Positions 10,682 to 22,987 of a stretch of 64,000 bases of DNA are shown here, in pieces. Made by a program: the position numbers and the translations under genes. This DNA comes from Amyloporia xantha (lineage: Eukaryota; Basidiomycota; Agaricomycetes; Polyporales; Adustoporiaceae). Position 1 is the first letter of the stretch. Each line of letters opens with the position of its first letter. The DNA is taken from the NCBI GenBank assembly GCA_036971615.1, contig JAYKKR010000011.1, forward strand, positions 992,001 through 1,056,000. The letters are read 5' to 3'. Below the pieces are notes generated by a model. It made no database searches. It was not told the DNA's origin and saw nothing but the letters and a program-made list of their open reading frames with translations.

Positions 10682-13600
10682 ATGGACACTTCACCAGCAT
10701 ATCAGTCTTCCCCGCAGCATCATGTCCCCATGGAGTTCACATCGAACTCTCGTCCCCCATCCGCATCGTCGTCGACACGATCCTCGCCACACGAATATCA
10801 GCAGCAGCCTCACTACGGCACATCCGCCCAGTCACAGCACCCCCTGAACCAACAGTACGCCCAGCAGCACAGTCGATACGACAGCCATGGGTCCGCCGCG
10901 TCGCTGCAGATCGCCACAGGCTCCGCCCTCCCCCACGACCGCGAGCCGGGCGAGGAGACCGCACACCCGCTGCGCCCGCACCCGCACCGCGAGCTGCAGC
11001 ACGGCGAGCAGGAGGACATCGACTCGCACAGCGGCGACGAGCAGCCCCAGCAGTCCATCGCCGACGCCATGACGCTCGGCCCGGGCCCGCACGGCGGCCT
11101 CACGCGCCCGCTCACGCACCAGGAGCGCGAGCTCATCAACCACCTTGACCGGCTCAAGTTCTTCCTCGCGACGGCGCCGTCGCGCTGGAGCCCCGACAGC
11201 GCCGGCGCGGCGTCGACGTCCGACCTGCCCGTCGGGCACCCCAGCTCCGCGCACCCCGCGCTCAACCGCTTCCTGCTGCCGAACTCGGAGTACGTGTCAT
11301 GTGTGCTCTGGGGCGGGCTGTACCACATCACCGGGACGGACATCGTGCGGGCGCTCGTGTTCCGGTTCGAGGCGTTCGGCAGGCCCGTGCGGAATATGAA
11401 GAAGTTTGAAGAGGGGGTCTTTAGCGACTTGAGGAACCTCAAGCCGGGAGTGGACGCTTGTCTCGAAGAGCCCAAGGTGCGCGTCTTTGCTGCTGGCCGT
11501 GTCTCGTGCGCAGCACTATTGCGGCCTATCGCTCTGGTCCATGCGCGTGCTCTGGGCGTATCGCTGACGGGATTTTCCTAGTCGCCCTTCCTGGACCTCC
11601 TGTTCAAATATCAATGTATTCGCACCCAGAAGAAGCAGAAGGTCTTCTATTGGTATGCTTCTCAAACATCTACTCATGGCGATAAAAGTATGCTTACGTA
11701 ACACTCTAGGTTCTCTGTGCCACATGACCGTCTCTTCCTCGATGCCCTCGAGCGTGACCTGAAGCGGGAGAAGATGGGCCTCGAGCCCACGACCATCGTG
11801 ACCGGCGAGCCTGCCTTATCGTTCACATATGACCCGAAGCGATCACTGTATGAACAGTTTAGCAAAGCTCAGACCGGCGAGGGCGAGCTCGAGGCTGCCG
11901 TCCGTATCGCCAGTGAGGGCGCGGATAGCGATGGGGACGCCAACGATGGTGCATCGCCGTCTAACAAAGCACACGCATCCGATGCTGAAGTGTCGTCGTC
12001 AGACGAGGTCGGGGACGACTCCTCCGCGGTGAAGCAACCGGCGCCGAAGAAGGCCCCCTCCGTCCTGCAAGGCCCGAACTCGCCCTTCTTCTCCATGTTC
12101 TCGCTGTTCGAGGGCTCGCCGACGTACAAGCAGCGCCGCAAGAAGGCGCACAGGGGCGGGGCGCGGCGGAGTCCTGCGCCGTATGGCCAGCTCCCGGGCG
12201 AGGCGTCGTACGTGGACGAGTACGGGCGCATGCCGGGTGTGCGCGCGCCGGAGCCGCATATCGACCGCTTCGGGCGGGACACGTCGCGCATGAGCGCGGC
12301 GGACATGTTCGTGGCGCAGGCACGGGGCGATTTCGGCGGGCAGTCCAACCCCGACCTCATCGCGTCGCAGAAGGAGCGCCAGCGCCGCGCCATGGAGGTG
12401 GTCGCCACTTCGACAGGGCGGCATGCGCGGGGGCCTGGGCCTGGGCCTTATGTGAATGGGCTGGTTGGTCCTGGGGCGAATGGCCAAGGCGCGAGCGTGC
12501 AGCCTATGGCGCAGCCGTCTTCGGTGCCCACGCAGTATCCTGTGCACCCGTCGTTAGTGCTCCAAGGCGCGAATGCTGCAGCCATGGGCGTCCCTTCCCC
12601 CGCTGCGAGCCCGATGCCTGGGGTGCATGGTGTGTATCAGCAGCAGGTGCAGGATCCGTCTCGGCCGCCTGTCCAGCCCCGCCACACGTTCCCCGGAGCG
12701 AACTTCCCGCAGTCGCCTATGCGCACGAACACGGACCCTTATCCCAGCGAGCTCATCTCGTTCGCGGAGGGCTGGCCTGCGGCTGGCGCGGCGGCGCAGG
12801 AGATGCCGCAGATGCCGCGCTCGAAGGCGTTCGTGTGTCCGCTGTTCTCGTGCGGACGCATGTTCAAGCGGCTGGAGCACCTCAAGCGGCACCTGCGCAC
12901 GCACACGCTCGAGCGCCCGTACCAATGCGAGCACTGCAAGAAGCGCTTCTCGCGCTCGGACAACCTCAACCAGCACTACCGCACGCACGAGCGCGCGGGC
13001 GGCGACGGGCTCGGGCCGGGTGCGGACGAGGACGCGCACCACGGCGACGTGGACAGCGAGGAGGTCGACGAGCTCGACGCGGACGACGGCGAGTTCGAGA
13101 GCGGCCTGGAGTACATCACCGGCATGGGCACCGTGACGAACGTGCAGATGTGCGAGGTGGAGGTGGGGCAGGTGCACGAGGTCCAGGGCGACGAGGAGGG
13201 CCTTGTGATGGCCGTCGACCCGCTGATCCCGCCCATGCCGGCCAATATGGGCATGCCCACGGCGGAGGAAGGCCAGGACGCGTACTATTCCGAGCAGTTG
13301 GCCCAGGTGGTGGGCAACTCGCCTGAGCAGAGCCCGTTCGTCACGACTGATTCGCCATCGAACACGCAATGGGCGACCGCTCGACCTCAGTCCAGTATGT
13401 CTTACGGCCCCACCAGTGTAGCCGCGCACCAGATGAGGATGTCTCCATCCTACGGCATTCCCGGCAGTGAGTACGTGACCTCGATATCTGCGCCGTCGCA
13501 CAAGGCAACTTTCGACCACTCGGCGTTGTACCCCCAGGAACTGGACATGAACGGCCCGGGGCCCATTAGGAGGCACAGGAGCGTCACACCGTCCCTGGCT

Positions 13601-14134
13601 CGGTATGGCGAGACGATACGGAGGCCGTTCTCCGCTGCGATTTCCGACCACGGGGCACCGGGCTCCGCGAGCCGTTCCTATCACCCTTACGCCGTGCCTG
13701 GCCATCACCACGCCCACTCGGCGGAGTCGAGCCCGATGGCGTATAGCGTCCCGCTGGGCTACAGCGCCTCCCAGCCGATGAACCCGTCCGCGAGTCGCTC
13801 GCATTCGCGCTCGAGCTCGAGCAGCCAATTGCAGGATCAGATGCAGCACATGCTGAGCCTCGAGCAGATGGGCGCGGAGCAGCAGGTGTACGTCCGCGAT
13901 CCGGCTTATACCGCGGCGTACCGCTCGGATTCGCCGATGCAATACAGTACGACGACGGGGTCGTACGAGCTTGTCGACGTGATGTCTGCCGAAGGGGGCC
14001 ACCAGCCGATGTCCAATTACGACTTGTATACTATGGGGCACCAGCAGCAGGTCGACCACTACGGCGCGCATCCTCTCGCCACCGATTCTTATTCGACTCT
14101 TGTACACAGCGACCCGCATCAAGTTCACATGTGA
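10682..14134 (+). CDS. ste12: Ste12-type transcription factor (STE domain plus C2H2 zinc fingers), 1096 aa
   Basis: Three exons (10682-11476, 11582-11652, 11710-14134) encode 1096 residues. Residues about 155-330 form the STE DNA-binding domain, recognised by its [11 protein letters not shown] start, the [19 protein letters not shown] core and the [17 protein letters not shown] segment, whose Trp codon is split by intron 2. Two C2H2 fingers near residues 660-720 follow the pattern C-x4-C-x12-H-x3-H then C-x2-C-x12-H-x3-H. STE plus C2H2 is the normal filamentous-fungal Ste12 architecture, acting downstream of the pheromone and filamentation MAP kinases in the nucleus. Gln/Pro-rich and acidic flanks are probably activation regions. 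Confidence 0.95.
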
Positions 14135-14672
14135 TGTGTTCGATGCGGCCTTACCTTAACCAGTTTGCACACCTAATTTATTATATTCACTGCTCATTAA
14201 TCGACTCATCCATCCCCCACACGACTCGGAGCCCTCATTGTATCTAGTAAATGCTATCGCTGACTCTTGCTGCAAAACATCTCGCCCTTGCGGCGGCGGA
14301 CGGACACTTTTCGACTCTTCATCCCGCCCGTTCGTTGTTTTACCTATTCCTCGCCGTAATTATCCGCGCCAGACGCGTTTCTGTTCAGATTTGGAGTCCA
14401 TCCATACTTACCTGTCATATATTGGGATCGATCTATATAGCCTATACTATACTCTTTAAATTGTGCTTCGTCCTATGCGTCTCTGTGTCATACCATTCAG
14501 TCGTAGCTTTGCCGTACCTCGCGTTGTTCCCTGTCTTCGCTGAGTCTATTGTGATGTTTGTAGCTACAATGGAATATGAATGGTCTATACAAAACCGTGG
14601 CCGTAACAGCGAGGAGTCTGTTCTCAGCTGTCTATCTAAGCTACCGTCGTTCTCAGGACGTATCGTGGGCGA
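14135..14672. other. convergent 3' region between ste12 and vps36
   Basis: This AT-richer stretch lies between two stop codons on opposite strands and presumably holds both 3' UTRs. No coding exon is supported. Confidence 0.5.
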
Positions 14673-16935
14673 TTACTCTTCCTGTCCGTCCCATACATAG
14701 TCTCTGAACACGTTCACCCACCATCTGACCTCCCCGCCTCCCTCGCGTGCCCAACCGCCTTTCTGCCATGGAGACGAAGCTGCGACACTGACGCCAGAGC
14801 CGCCTTCATCTCGGCATATTTCACCTTCTGCCTCAACCTCATCAATCATCTCCTGAACTAGTCCAATAGGAAGTGTCTCGTCTTGCGCTACTTCGACGAC
14901 TGTTTTCGGGCCAGCTATAGAAAGGGGATCAGAGTGCTGTGGTTGCGAGGGCTGTGTGAAGACAACCACATGCAATTCAGCCACTCACCAAGCGTAAGCA
15001 AACCAACTAAACGAGCAGCAAACGCGGCGCTCGTGAACTGCGGGGTATGTAACACAGATAGCCCCGATGAGGAAAATGTACGCATCTGTATAGGGGGAGA
15101 AGTGTAATTGGGGAGCTGAGGCAGAACAGTAAGGAATGTCGACGGTGGTAGAAGGGCTATTAATGATGGAATGAAAATTGGGGATAGAAATCGGATAATG
15201 TGAGAGCATGTACATACCGACACCTCTTGCGCGATTCCATCCTCCCCAGACCTCATCCAGGCCAATTATCCCTCGCGTACGCATAATGCCTTCTCGCTGA
15301 TCTCGTCCACTACCACTACCTTGCAGCACGCCTGCCAGCTCCCTCGCGAGCTCCTCGATCCATTTCCGCTCATCCCGGATCATATCTAGTGTCACTGGCG
15401 CGTTGGACATCTGTAATCCTAGTTGTGCGAGTGAAGATCGGATGAAAGTCGCTTCTTCAGGTTGGACTGCTTGCGTGACCATCGTCGGCGTTGTCTCATC
15501 CACGTTCGTGACCGTGGAACCATCAGGCATGGGCAGCACGGTAGTAGGAGCAGATGCAGCGGTCAGACGTTCATTGAGATCTTGCGCGAGCTTGACCATG
15601 TCCTTCCACTTGATCTGGAGTGCTTCGAGATCTTTGAGGGCATCCTCCATGTCGGTCTGTGAAGTTGCAGCGGTGGTTTCTACCGTACGTAAAATACCAT
15701 CTACAAATATTCGATCTGCATAAGAGTCGGCCCGAAGGTTTACAACAAATAGGCATACCAATCCCGGAGAGTGTTGCAGAGGGACCAGAACCTGCGGCTG
15801 TAGACCCAATGGTTTTCGAACTCTTCGCAGATCTCTTTCCCTGATGACATGAGTGAGTCAAAAATGTTTGCACAGGGATAGGAAGTCAAGTCACCTCCCA
15901 GCCTTTCCCTAACAGACATCGCCTCAAGACAGCATAGAAAGCTTTGTCTCCACCCTTCCGGAAACTCAGTCGTATCATCCGAGTCTCGGGGCCGTCATTT
16001 TGGTCGGGACTAGGCGTCGTTGGCCGCGATGCAGGAGCAGATTTCGCGTGCGCACGATGCGACTGAATCGGTGACGGCACATTCTTCGGTAGTGGTGTGC
16101 CACATATTTCGCAAGCCGAGAGAGCAGGATGGTTGAGGAATGTGCATGCAGGACATGCGACTTCTTCCTCTCCATTCCCCAATGGGCTAGAGGTCTGAGG
16201 TGAAGACACAACTGAAACGGCTGACTGCGATAGGTTTGATGAGGATCCAGGTAGGGACGTCGACAAAGTGTTCGATTGAGATGATAGCGAGGAGCTACCA
16301 GGTATATCGATAGCGGCCTTCGCAGAGGCGCGGGGTACACCACACAGAGTACATATACGCGACGCCGCGGGACTCAGGCCCGGCGGGTTGCGATAATTGC
16401 AGACATCGCATGTCCACGATCTGAAAGCGGGGTCATCCGTCGCTGAAGAGTACCCTAGTGTCGCCGAAATGTCCTCAGCAGTAGATCCCCCTGTGATTGG
16501 GTGGAGGTAGAATGTTACTTTGGCCGAGCTGGTGAAAAGACCTGCGTAGTGCTCTGTCCTCGCGATAAGTGCAAGATCTAATTCGAAAGAGCGGGTGCTA
16601 GGTTGAGCTAAATCGATGTAGAACAGGCGGTGGGTAGTAGCGTGGGCAGTTCCAGATTGATGCGGGGCCGACTTTTCGGTGCTGAAGTATCACAACGTGA
16701 TTCAGAATATAGAAATACACAGAATGCAACAATGAAGATCTGACGTCCGAATATTCGAGCGGCTGAGCTATACACCCACCGTATGATGGCTTTGAATAAA
16801 TATCACGGATGAGACGACGTACCCATCATATATCCCAATGCCGTCCTGCGAGGCAAGCAGATCCTCATCCTCGTAAAGCAATGCCTGTACGGGAATGGTG
16901 CCATCCACACTCCTAGTATAGCGTCTCAAGCTCAT
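14673..16935 (-). CDS. vps36: Vps36, ESCRT-II subunit, 624 aa
   Basis: Six exons on the minus strand: 16823-16935, 15895-16681, 15759-15840, 15218-15700, 14989-15156 and 14673-14914. The N-terminus begins an Arg-rich GLUE domain, which binds phosphoinositide and ubiquitin. Two zinc fingers are visible: Cys129/132/148/151, with an unusually long 15-residue loop, and a canonical NZF at Cys214/217/228/231. From about residue 270, the SFRKGGDKAFYAVL segment and later helices match the EAP30 winged-helix domain that binds Vps22. The protein sorts ubiquitinated cargo into multivesicular bodies at endosomes. Yeast Vps36 also carries two NZF inserts, so the domain order is expected. Confidence 0.95.
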
Positions 16936-18036
16936 GGTCGGTCGATGTATTTCTGTGATCGAAGGGAGCTGCAGCAGACAGTTGACCTCGGAACACCAAA
17001 GAGTCAAATCGACCAATCATACCTCTGCCGCAACTGGAACAAAGAATATCACCGGGAAAGAAACACAGAGAGTACTGAGTGATGCAGCCTGCTCGCCAAC
17101 TTGTTTCTCGCGGCAGACTCGGGCAGACGGTCGTAGTAGTCAGCTCGCGACTATCTTGGACTGCCGCACTGGGCTGGATTGGTTCAATAATGAGGGCGCA
17201 TTAGATGATTCGGTGGAGCAGTAGTCAATGTACTCACTTTAAATACTAAAACCGAGAACGAGCGGATGGTCCAGGGATCGAACTATCCAACACTTTCAGA
17301 ACAGAAGTCGACAGACAGGATTTCGGATAAGATAGTTGACAATATAATACAGACTACATGTGCAACGTGGGGACTCGAGAGTGATACTGTACAGATGGTT
17401 TACAGAAACCTGATCATAAACTGGGCGACTGGGAGGAGCTCAGTCTCTGTCATTGAATAGACGCCCAATGTTAGCGCCTATAATCACTGTTTGCGCAAGG
17501 TGGTACAGGGCCCGGTATTACTGTCAAATTGGGTCAATAGGCACTACTGTGCAGTTTAACGAGCGATTGAACGTAGAAAGTATTGGGTTTCCCAATGATG
17601 GAACCGCGAGTCATACTAGATACATCGTAGAGACTAAAGGTACATTAAAGTGACATTCAAGTAGAAACAGTGAGTCCATTGTCCAAGTTGGACCGCACAC
17701 GTCGTCAAGAGATTCGTAAGTATTAGTATCGTGAAGGCAGATAGTGTCCTTGATCAGAATGATACAGTAGTGCAAGATAGTCCTGGGTAATAGTCCGACC
17801 AAGCTTTTCTTCGTCTACACGAAGAATGAGGCCATGGTAACCGTACTGGAAGTGAGGGCCTGACGGCAACAAATGATGGCACAAGAAGGAATGAGAGTAA
17901 GATACATCGTCCACAGAATGTGAATTTCGAGCTGATTTTGTCGCGAATATCGGAGAGCAGACATTATCTTTTCAATGTCATGAATCCCACCATTCTCGGG
18001 TCACTGGGATATCATTCAGGTGCCATCAACATCTTG
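16936..18036. other. intergenic region between vps36 and the F-box gene
   Basis: This contains the vps36 promoter and the 3' flank of the F-box gene. A short minus-strand frame at 17723-17914 could in principle be a further 3' exon of the F-box gene, but no phase-consistent join was found. Confidence 0.45.
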
Positions 18037-19393
18037 CTATGTCAGGTGGACGAGTGCAACGTGCAACGTACCTCCTTGGAATTGCACCAGTCTTCTTGCA
18101 TACGAGAGCGGAAACCTGGCCGGAATTTCTGCCATGAACCAGCTCAGGCGTTCGATGTCCATGCTCTTATCATACTCGAATGCGATGCGCTCCAATCTGT
18201 CGAATTGTGGGAGAGCCAACGCAGCGTCGATGGGGCGGCAGTGGTAATGCTTGATTTTGGTCGGCTTCTTATTCGATGGCAAGCGGATCGTGACGCTGGA
18301 TATCGGAGACAAAACCTGCGAAAGGATTCCTGAAGCCCAATTTCCGCCGCCATATAGGTCAAGGTGGAGTGAAGTAAGGCCTGTGTTGTGGACCAATCTA
18401 GGATATGTTCCTATAGAACGAGTGATGTTAGGACGAAATAGTGCTGCTGACAGCCGCGTGAGCACACGCACCGACATCGCCCTCGTAGTCATAGACAGTC
18501 TTCATCTGTGCAAGCGGCGGCTGCCACTGATTCTGCGTGACTATTCCAATTTCTAGGTGACGGAGCGAAGGCCCAACAGCTTCCAAAAGACGTCCGACAT
18601 GCTCGACATCTCTCGTCGAAATGACAGGAAGCTCTATCCTCGCCAGCTTTTGAACCGACAAGACCGAGAGAAGCCAGGTGACCATCTCCTCCGACCAGTC
18701 TACATTACGCATATAAAGGTGCTTGAGCTGAAGGCGGCCTTCGATGGCCTTGAACGCTTCCGGGTCGTACGACTTCCTGACCCAGTCCACCATCCAGCAC
18801 GAAAGACTTGTGAGTCGGGGAAACGCCGAGACAAGGAGAGCAAACTGATGAAAGGTGGGGAACTGTACGCGATGGATCTCAAGACTGGTAATCGTGGAGA
18901 ATTGCGAGATGGACGTGAAGAAGACGTCGTGGGCGCTATTAGGATAGTAATCGCGGTGGATATCGATGCGGAGGTGTGTGAGTCTATCGAGCTTTCCTCC
19001 CAGTACCACGGGAAACATGCCATAGGCCTGTGACTGCCCGCGGTAGGGCGTGACGTGCAGCTCTTTGACCATGGCGCCAAGGCGGGTATCCGCGGCTACC
19101 ATACCAGAGAACTTGGCTAGCTGTGCCAAGTCACGGATTTCGACGCTGTAGAGCAGATTGTATCGACTCCGCCAAAGCCACGCGCGGCATGTGAGAGCAC
19201 AGTTTAGCAACGTTCGCCGATCTCGCCGCGAAAAATCGATAATGAGCTCGAATATCTCGATCGGTAGGCTTGGCGGCGCCATTGGCTTGGTCGCCGTACT
19301 AGTCTTGCGATCGTCGATCGAGGTCTTCTTGCCTTTGCGTCGGAAGACTCGTCCAATCCGTCGCAAGAGTTTGGTTGGAAGCTTTGGAGACAT
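18037..19393 (-). CDS. F-box protein, 431 aa
   Basis: Two exons, 18472-19393 and 18037-18410, join across a 61-bp GT-AG intron. Residues about 40-85 form an F-box: PPSLPIEIFELI followed by the CALTCRAWLWRSR and LYSVEI stretches. A very basic N-terminus precedes it. The rest is Leu-rich with repeated LxxLxL patterns, resembling the degenerate leucine-rich region of agaricomycete F-box proteins. F-box proteins recruit substrates to SCF ubiquitin ligases; the substrate is unknown. The C-terminal end is uncertain: a GT at 18074 could be a splice donor, though using the nearest acceptor only adds a few residues before a stop. Confidence 0.8.
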
Positions 19394-22300
19394 GGCGTCA
19401 ATTTCTCCTTGTAAGACTCCTGAGAACAGTGCGTTAAAGCCAATTGATAGTGAAAGGTTGAATATTACTAACGGTGAAAACAATGTGGTGCGATATATCT
19501 TTGCAGGTCAAAGAAGGGCGAAGAGCATGGGATGTCCAGCACCTGGGGAAAGGTAGTCGAGGGTGTGCGGAACGCGTCGGGTATCCGGGCGGAGCTCTAT
19601 AAGACACAAGGATCGACCTGGTCCTGAATTGAAAGCACCTTTCTGCACCTTTACGCCGCTTGGTGAATGATGAACACTTACTAGTAGTTAGGCACTCACT
19701 TACTAGAGCAGGACACTTGACACGGAACTTGATTATCCGAGCACCGACCAGGGGCGTTCTACGGCCGAACGACCAACACCAGAAACTTGATATAGAAATT
19801 ACGTCGGGGACTTCAAGCCATAAAGGCAAGCTAGGGTACGCAGAAGTGGGCCAGCTATTTGTGCCAAATCAGCTTCTGATTTAATGTACGTTGGAGGGCG
19901 TTGTCATACAGGGTAAGGAGAACCAATGATGCCCGGAAGGCAACGAAGAATGATAGGACTGCCTTCGTGACTTACACGGCATCTGATATATCCGGCTGGC
20001 CGTTCGGCAAAGACATCGAGGATGTCGATGAGAAGCTGTTACGCGCTCAGCCGTGTGAAGGTCCGTCTCCTTTCCAGCATCTTGACGCGCGGAGAGTGCC
20101 GTAAAGACGCGAGCAAAATTCACATTGGTAACAAATCCTGGCGCTTCAACGCAAACATGCAAGTTGCTAACCCCGACAGGATGCACTTGAGGTGAAAGCC
20201 CTCTTTGGCGCGACGCCCAGCGCTCAGGCTGTCCTTGAACAGTCTGCGCAGTAGCCTCCTGACACTCAGTTCCGTTGTCAGCCGGAGTTCTCACAGCTGT
20301 CGTAAAAGGTAGCAGGCCTAACTTTACAGAGATGAATGAGGCAGTCAGCTTGCAATAGACAGGGAGAAGCGTCGAAGGTGCGCAACGTGGTCGAGGATTT
20401 GGTGGTGTAAGTTTGGCATTTTGTATCACCACGGTCAAAGTGCCCCGATCTGTCGCCTGCTTGGCTCAGGAATATCTCCAGGTAACCCTGAACCAGGATT
20501 GCAAGGAAGTATGAAATCACGAAGCAAACCTTGGATACGATTGAAATGAGGACACATGTGGTCAAAAGGGTCAACTCGGATGTGGACTGAGAGAGCCAGA
20601 CTGACACACGGCTTGCAGTGCATCCGAACAGCACTCGGATTCCCTTCTTCTCGTTCACCTTGTTGCTTGAGGCTGTAGGTTCACCCAGTGACCCAACCGC
20701 GAGGTGGCCGGGACGGTCTGCCGAGTTGAATCTGAAAGCCGAAGAGAAGCAATATATCTCTAGGGTAAATTCGGGATCAGCGTGTCCAGATTCCAGTGGC
20801 CAACCGGTCATTCGAAGGCATTATCGATCACTCACGGAGTCACGGACTCTCAAAAGTTAAAAATAGAACGCTGTGCTCGCGTCATAATTTGCAGCTGCGG
20901 GCGAACGCTAACGTGGGAGGATGAGACTCGTGGTACACCGCATTCAATATGAGCCTGAGAGTGCACGAACGCGGTTAGCCACGGCATCGATCTTCGAATG
21001 ATTACTCGCCTCGGAAACCACGAGCGGAAATGTCGACAGCATGTTGGAATGTTGAGGAGACATGGGAAGGGACGAGGAGCAAGTCAACAGAGTGAAGTGA
21101 TGTCGACGTAATGAACAAAATTTGTACGATCTGATTCGACACCGCTGAAACATAAAGGCGCGCCCTAGGTGGGGCTTATCGGCGAGGACGTCTGTGGAAG
21201 TGCGCTTGATCCGATCCTCGGATGTTTGGCGGTATGGTATTGGCCAAAGGACCAAGGGCGATGGCTCTGATTCGGCATGACCAGAGTGAAAATTTGTGAG
21301 AAATAAGCAGATGTGAGGCAGACTGTGGGTAGCGGTCCTCAGTATCACGAACAGCCATCCTGGAGCGTGAGGTCAGCCTTCGATAGCTTGCAGTTGCGGC
21401 GTGTCAACGACGCCCGCAACATAAGTTACAGAAGTTGCATATGTGCTGTGTACCAAACTACAGCACAGATGTAAGTATCATCATATCAAATAGGTCTCTA
21501 ATCCGTACCACGTAACAGAAGTTCAGTATATTAAAATCAAAGTCTTGCACTGACATCGGATATCAAAGACCGAGTGGGACTTAGGGGGCCAACGCGTCAC
21601 GATGGGAGTGGGAAGCACTGTATGTTGACAAAGTTATTCATAGAATGATAGCACTTTACAATAGATGCTATTCGGAGCATACCCTATCTCCACAGCTCAC
21701 GCGAGGGGAGTTCGCGCTTGAAAAATTGGCAACTAGACTAGAATTCAGCGAAGATAGATATCCGCCGGCATTGACATGACGATGGGCGAACCAGGCGAAG
21801 ACTTGTAATAGCCGACAAATGCGACGGTTACTACGCTCAACTAATCACAAAAAATCGAAGGAACTAACGCAATATGCTGGCCACGATGGCCACTACAAAA
21901 TTCATCGTGATCAGAAACAGCTATCTGAATGGGAGGGATTACGTACCTGCGTAATTGAAGCTCTCAGAGAAACACGACCGAGCTTCCATGATAAGTCCAA
22001 TGCTTGTTCGGCTCATATCTGATTCTGCTTAAGTTAAACAGCAGTGATTGCTTGCAAGAGCGACAGCCTAGATACCAATGGAACTCCGCCACCGTCAAAC
22101 TTTTCAGTGCGAATAGTCTGAAGGAGCTTGTAAAACCGCCCGGAAGTGTCAAACATGCCTGAGATGTTTTAATGTGCTCAATAGTGCAGCTCGATGGACC
22201 TTACTCATTATACAATAGCATGCATTCGAATTTTGGATGCATTTCAGAAGGAACGGTGAGAGAGTAGGCAAAATTCGTGCTAGGCCGTGTCACGGTCCTG

Positions 22301-22987
22301 GCTTCAGGTCTCGTGTCACTGCCCACGTGCCTTGTGACAGTGCGCGGAACGTCACCACATCCCTCGACGTCTGCGCAACGGTCAACCGGCGATCTTCAAG
22401 CTTACTTACCATCCATTTGATGATAAAATCATACTTTTGTCAAAGAAGGCTACTTAGTCTGCACTTCAAGTTACTTATTCAATACTCTGTTTCAAGGATA
22501 ATCTTATTCTCCTTTGATCTACAGCTTAAACTCCTCATTCTCTACCAGGGTGAACCGACAGAAATCTCAAGTGGGGCCCCCTTGGCCTCAATTCCTCATG
22601 AATTAGGCATATGCGTTGGATTCGGTCCAGGTGCATGATAAAAACACAAGGTGCATAGCTGGTCAGTCTTACTCCTCCAAACTGATACCTTGGTGTGCCA
22701 GCTTTTGTCCCCGAGTTTCACCGTGTCCATTTCACGGGCCGTGTGCCAAGAAGCTACATGATTTCCCTTGAATTCATCATCGAGATTATGATGGACCAAA
22801 TGCATGACATTCGCTGCTGATCACCATGCAAAATCCACGAGTATCTTCCCGCAAGCTGCGGCCCGCCGGGCAGTATCTCGTGATACCACCAGATATTGCT
22901 CTCGCTGCATTTTGTATGGTTTCCTGGAATGAGAAAGGCTACTTAGAGTTGCTCTCTCGTCGAGAAGACACTCGTCCATTCTGAAGG
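19394..22987. other. gene-poor 3.6-kb stretch
   Basis: Minus-strand frames at 19881-20438 and 20278-20811 are the longest. The second has one hydrophobic segment, but neither shows a domain or a consistent exon chain. AT-rich patches near 21.4-22.2 kb contain many stops on all frames. I see no transposon ends, tRNA or other structured feature. The last part is the promoter of the first rhamnosidase. Confidence 0.4.

Noticed and set aside
12554..14128. 524-codon minus-strand frame
   Set aside because: It is the antisense shadow of the ste12 coding exon, very rich in Arg, Val and His, with no domain.
17264..17282. Sequence resembling a tRNA T-arm (GTTCGATCC on the minus strand)
   Set aside because: No anticodon arm, D-arm or acceptor stem pairs at the proper spacing.
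19881..20811. Two overlapping minus-strand frames, one with a hydrophobic segment and a phrase faintly like a C2-domain start
   Set aside because: The similarity is too short, the frames do not join by any good splice site and the rest has no pattern.
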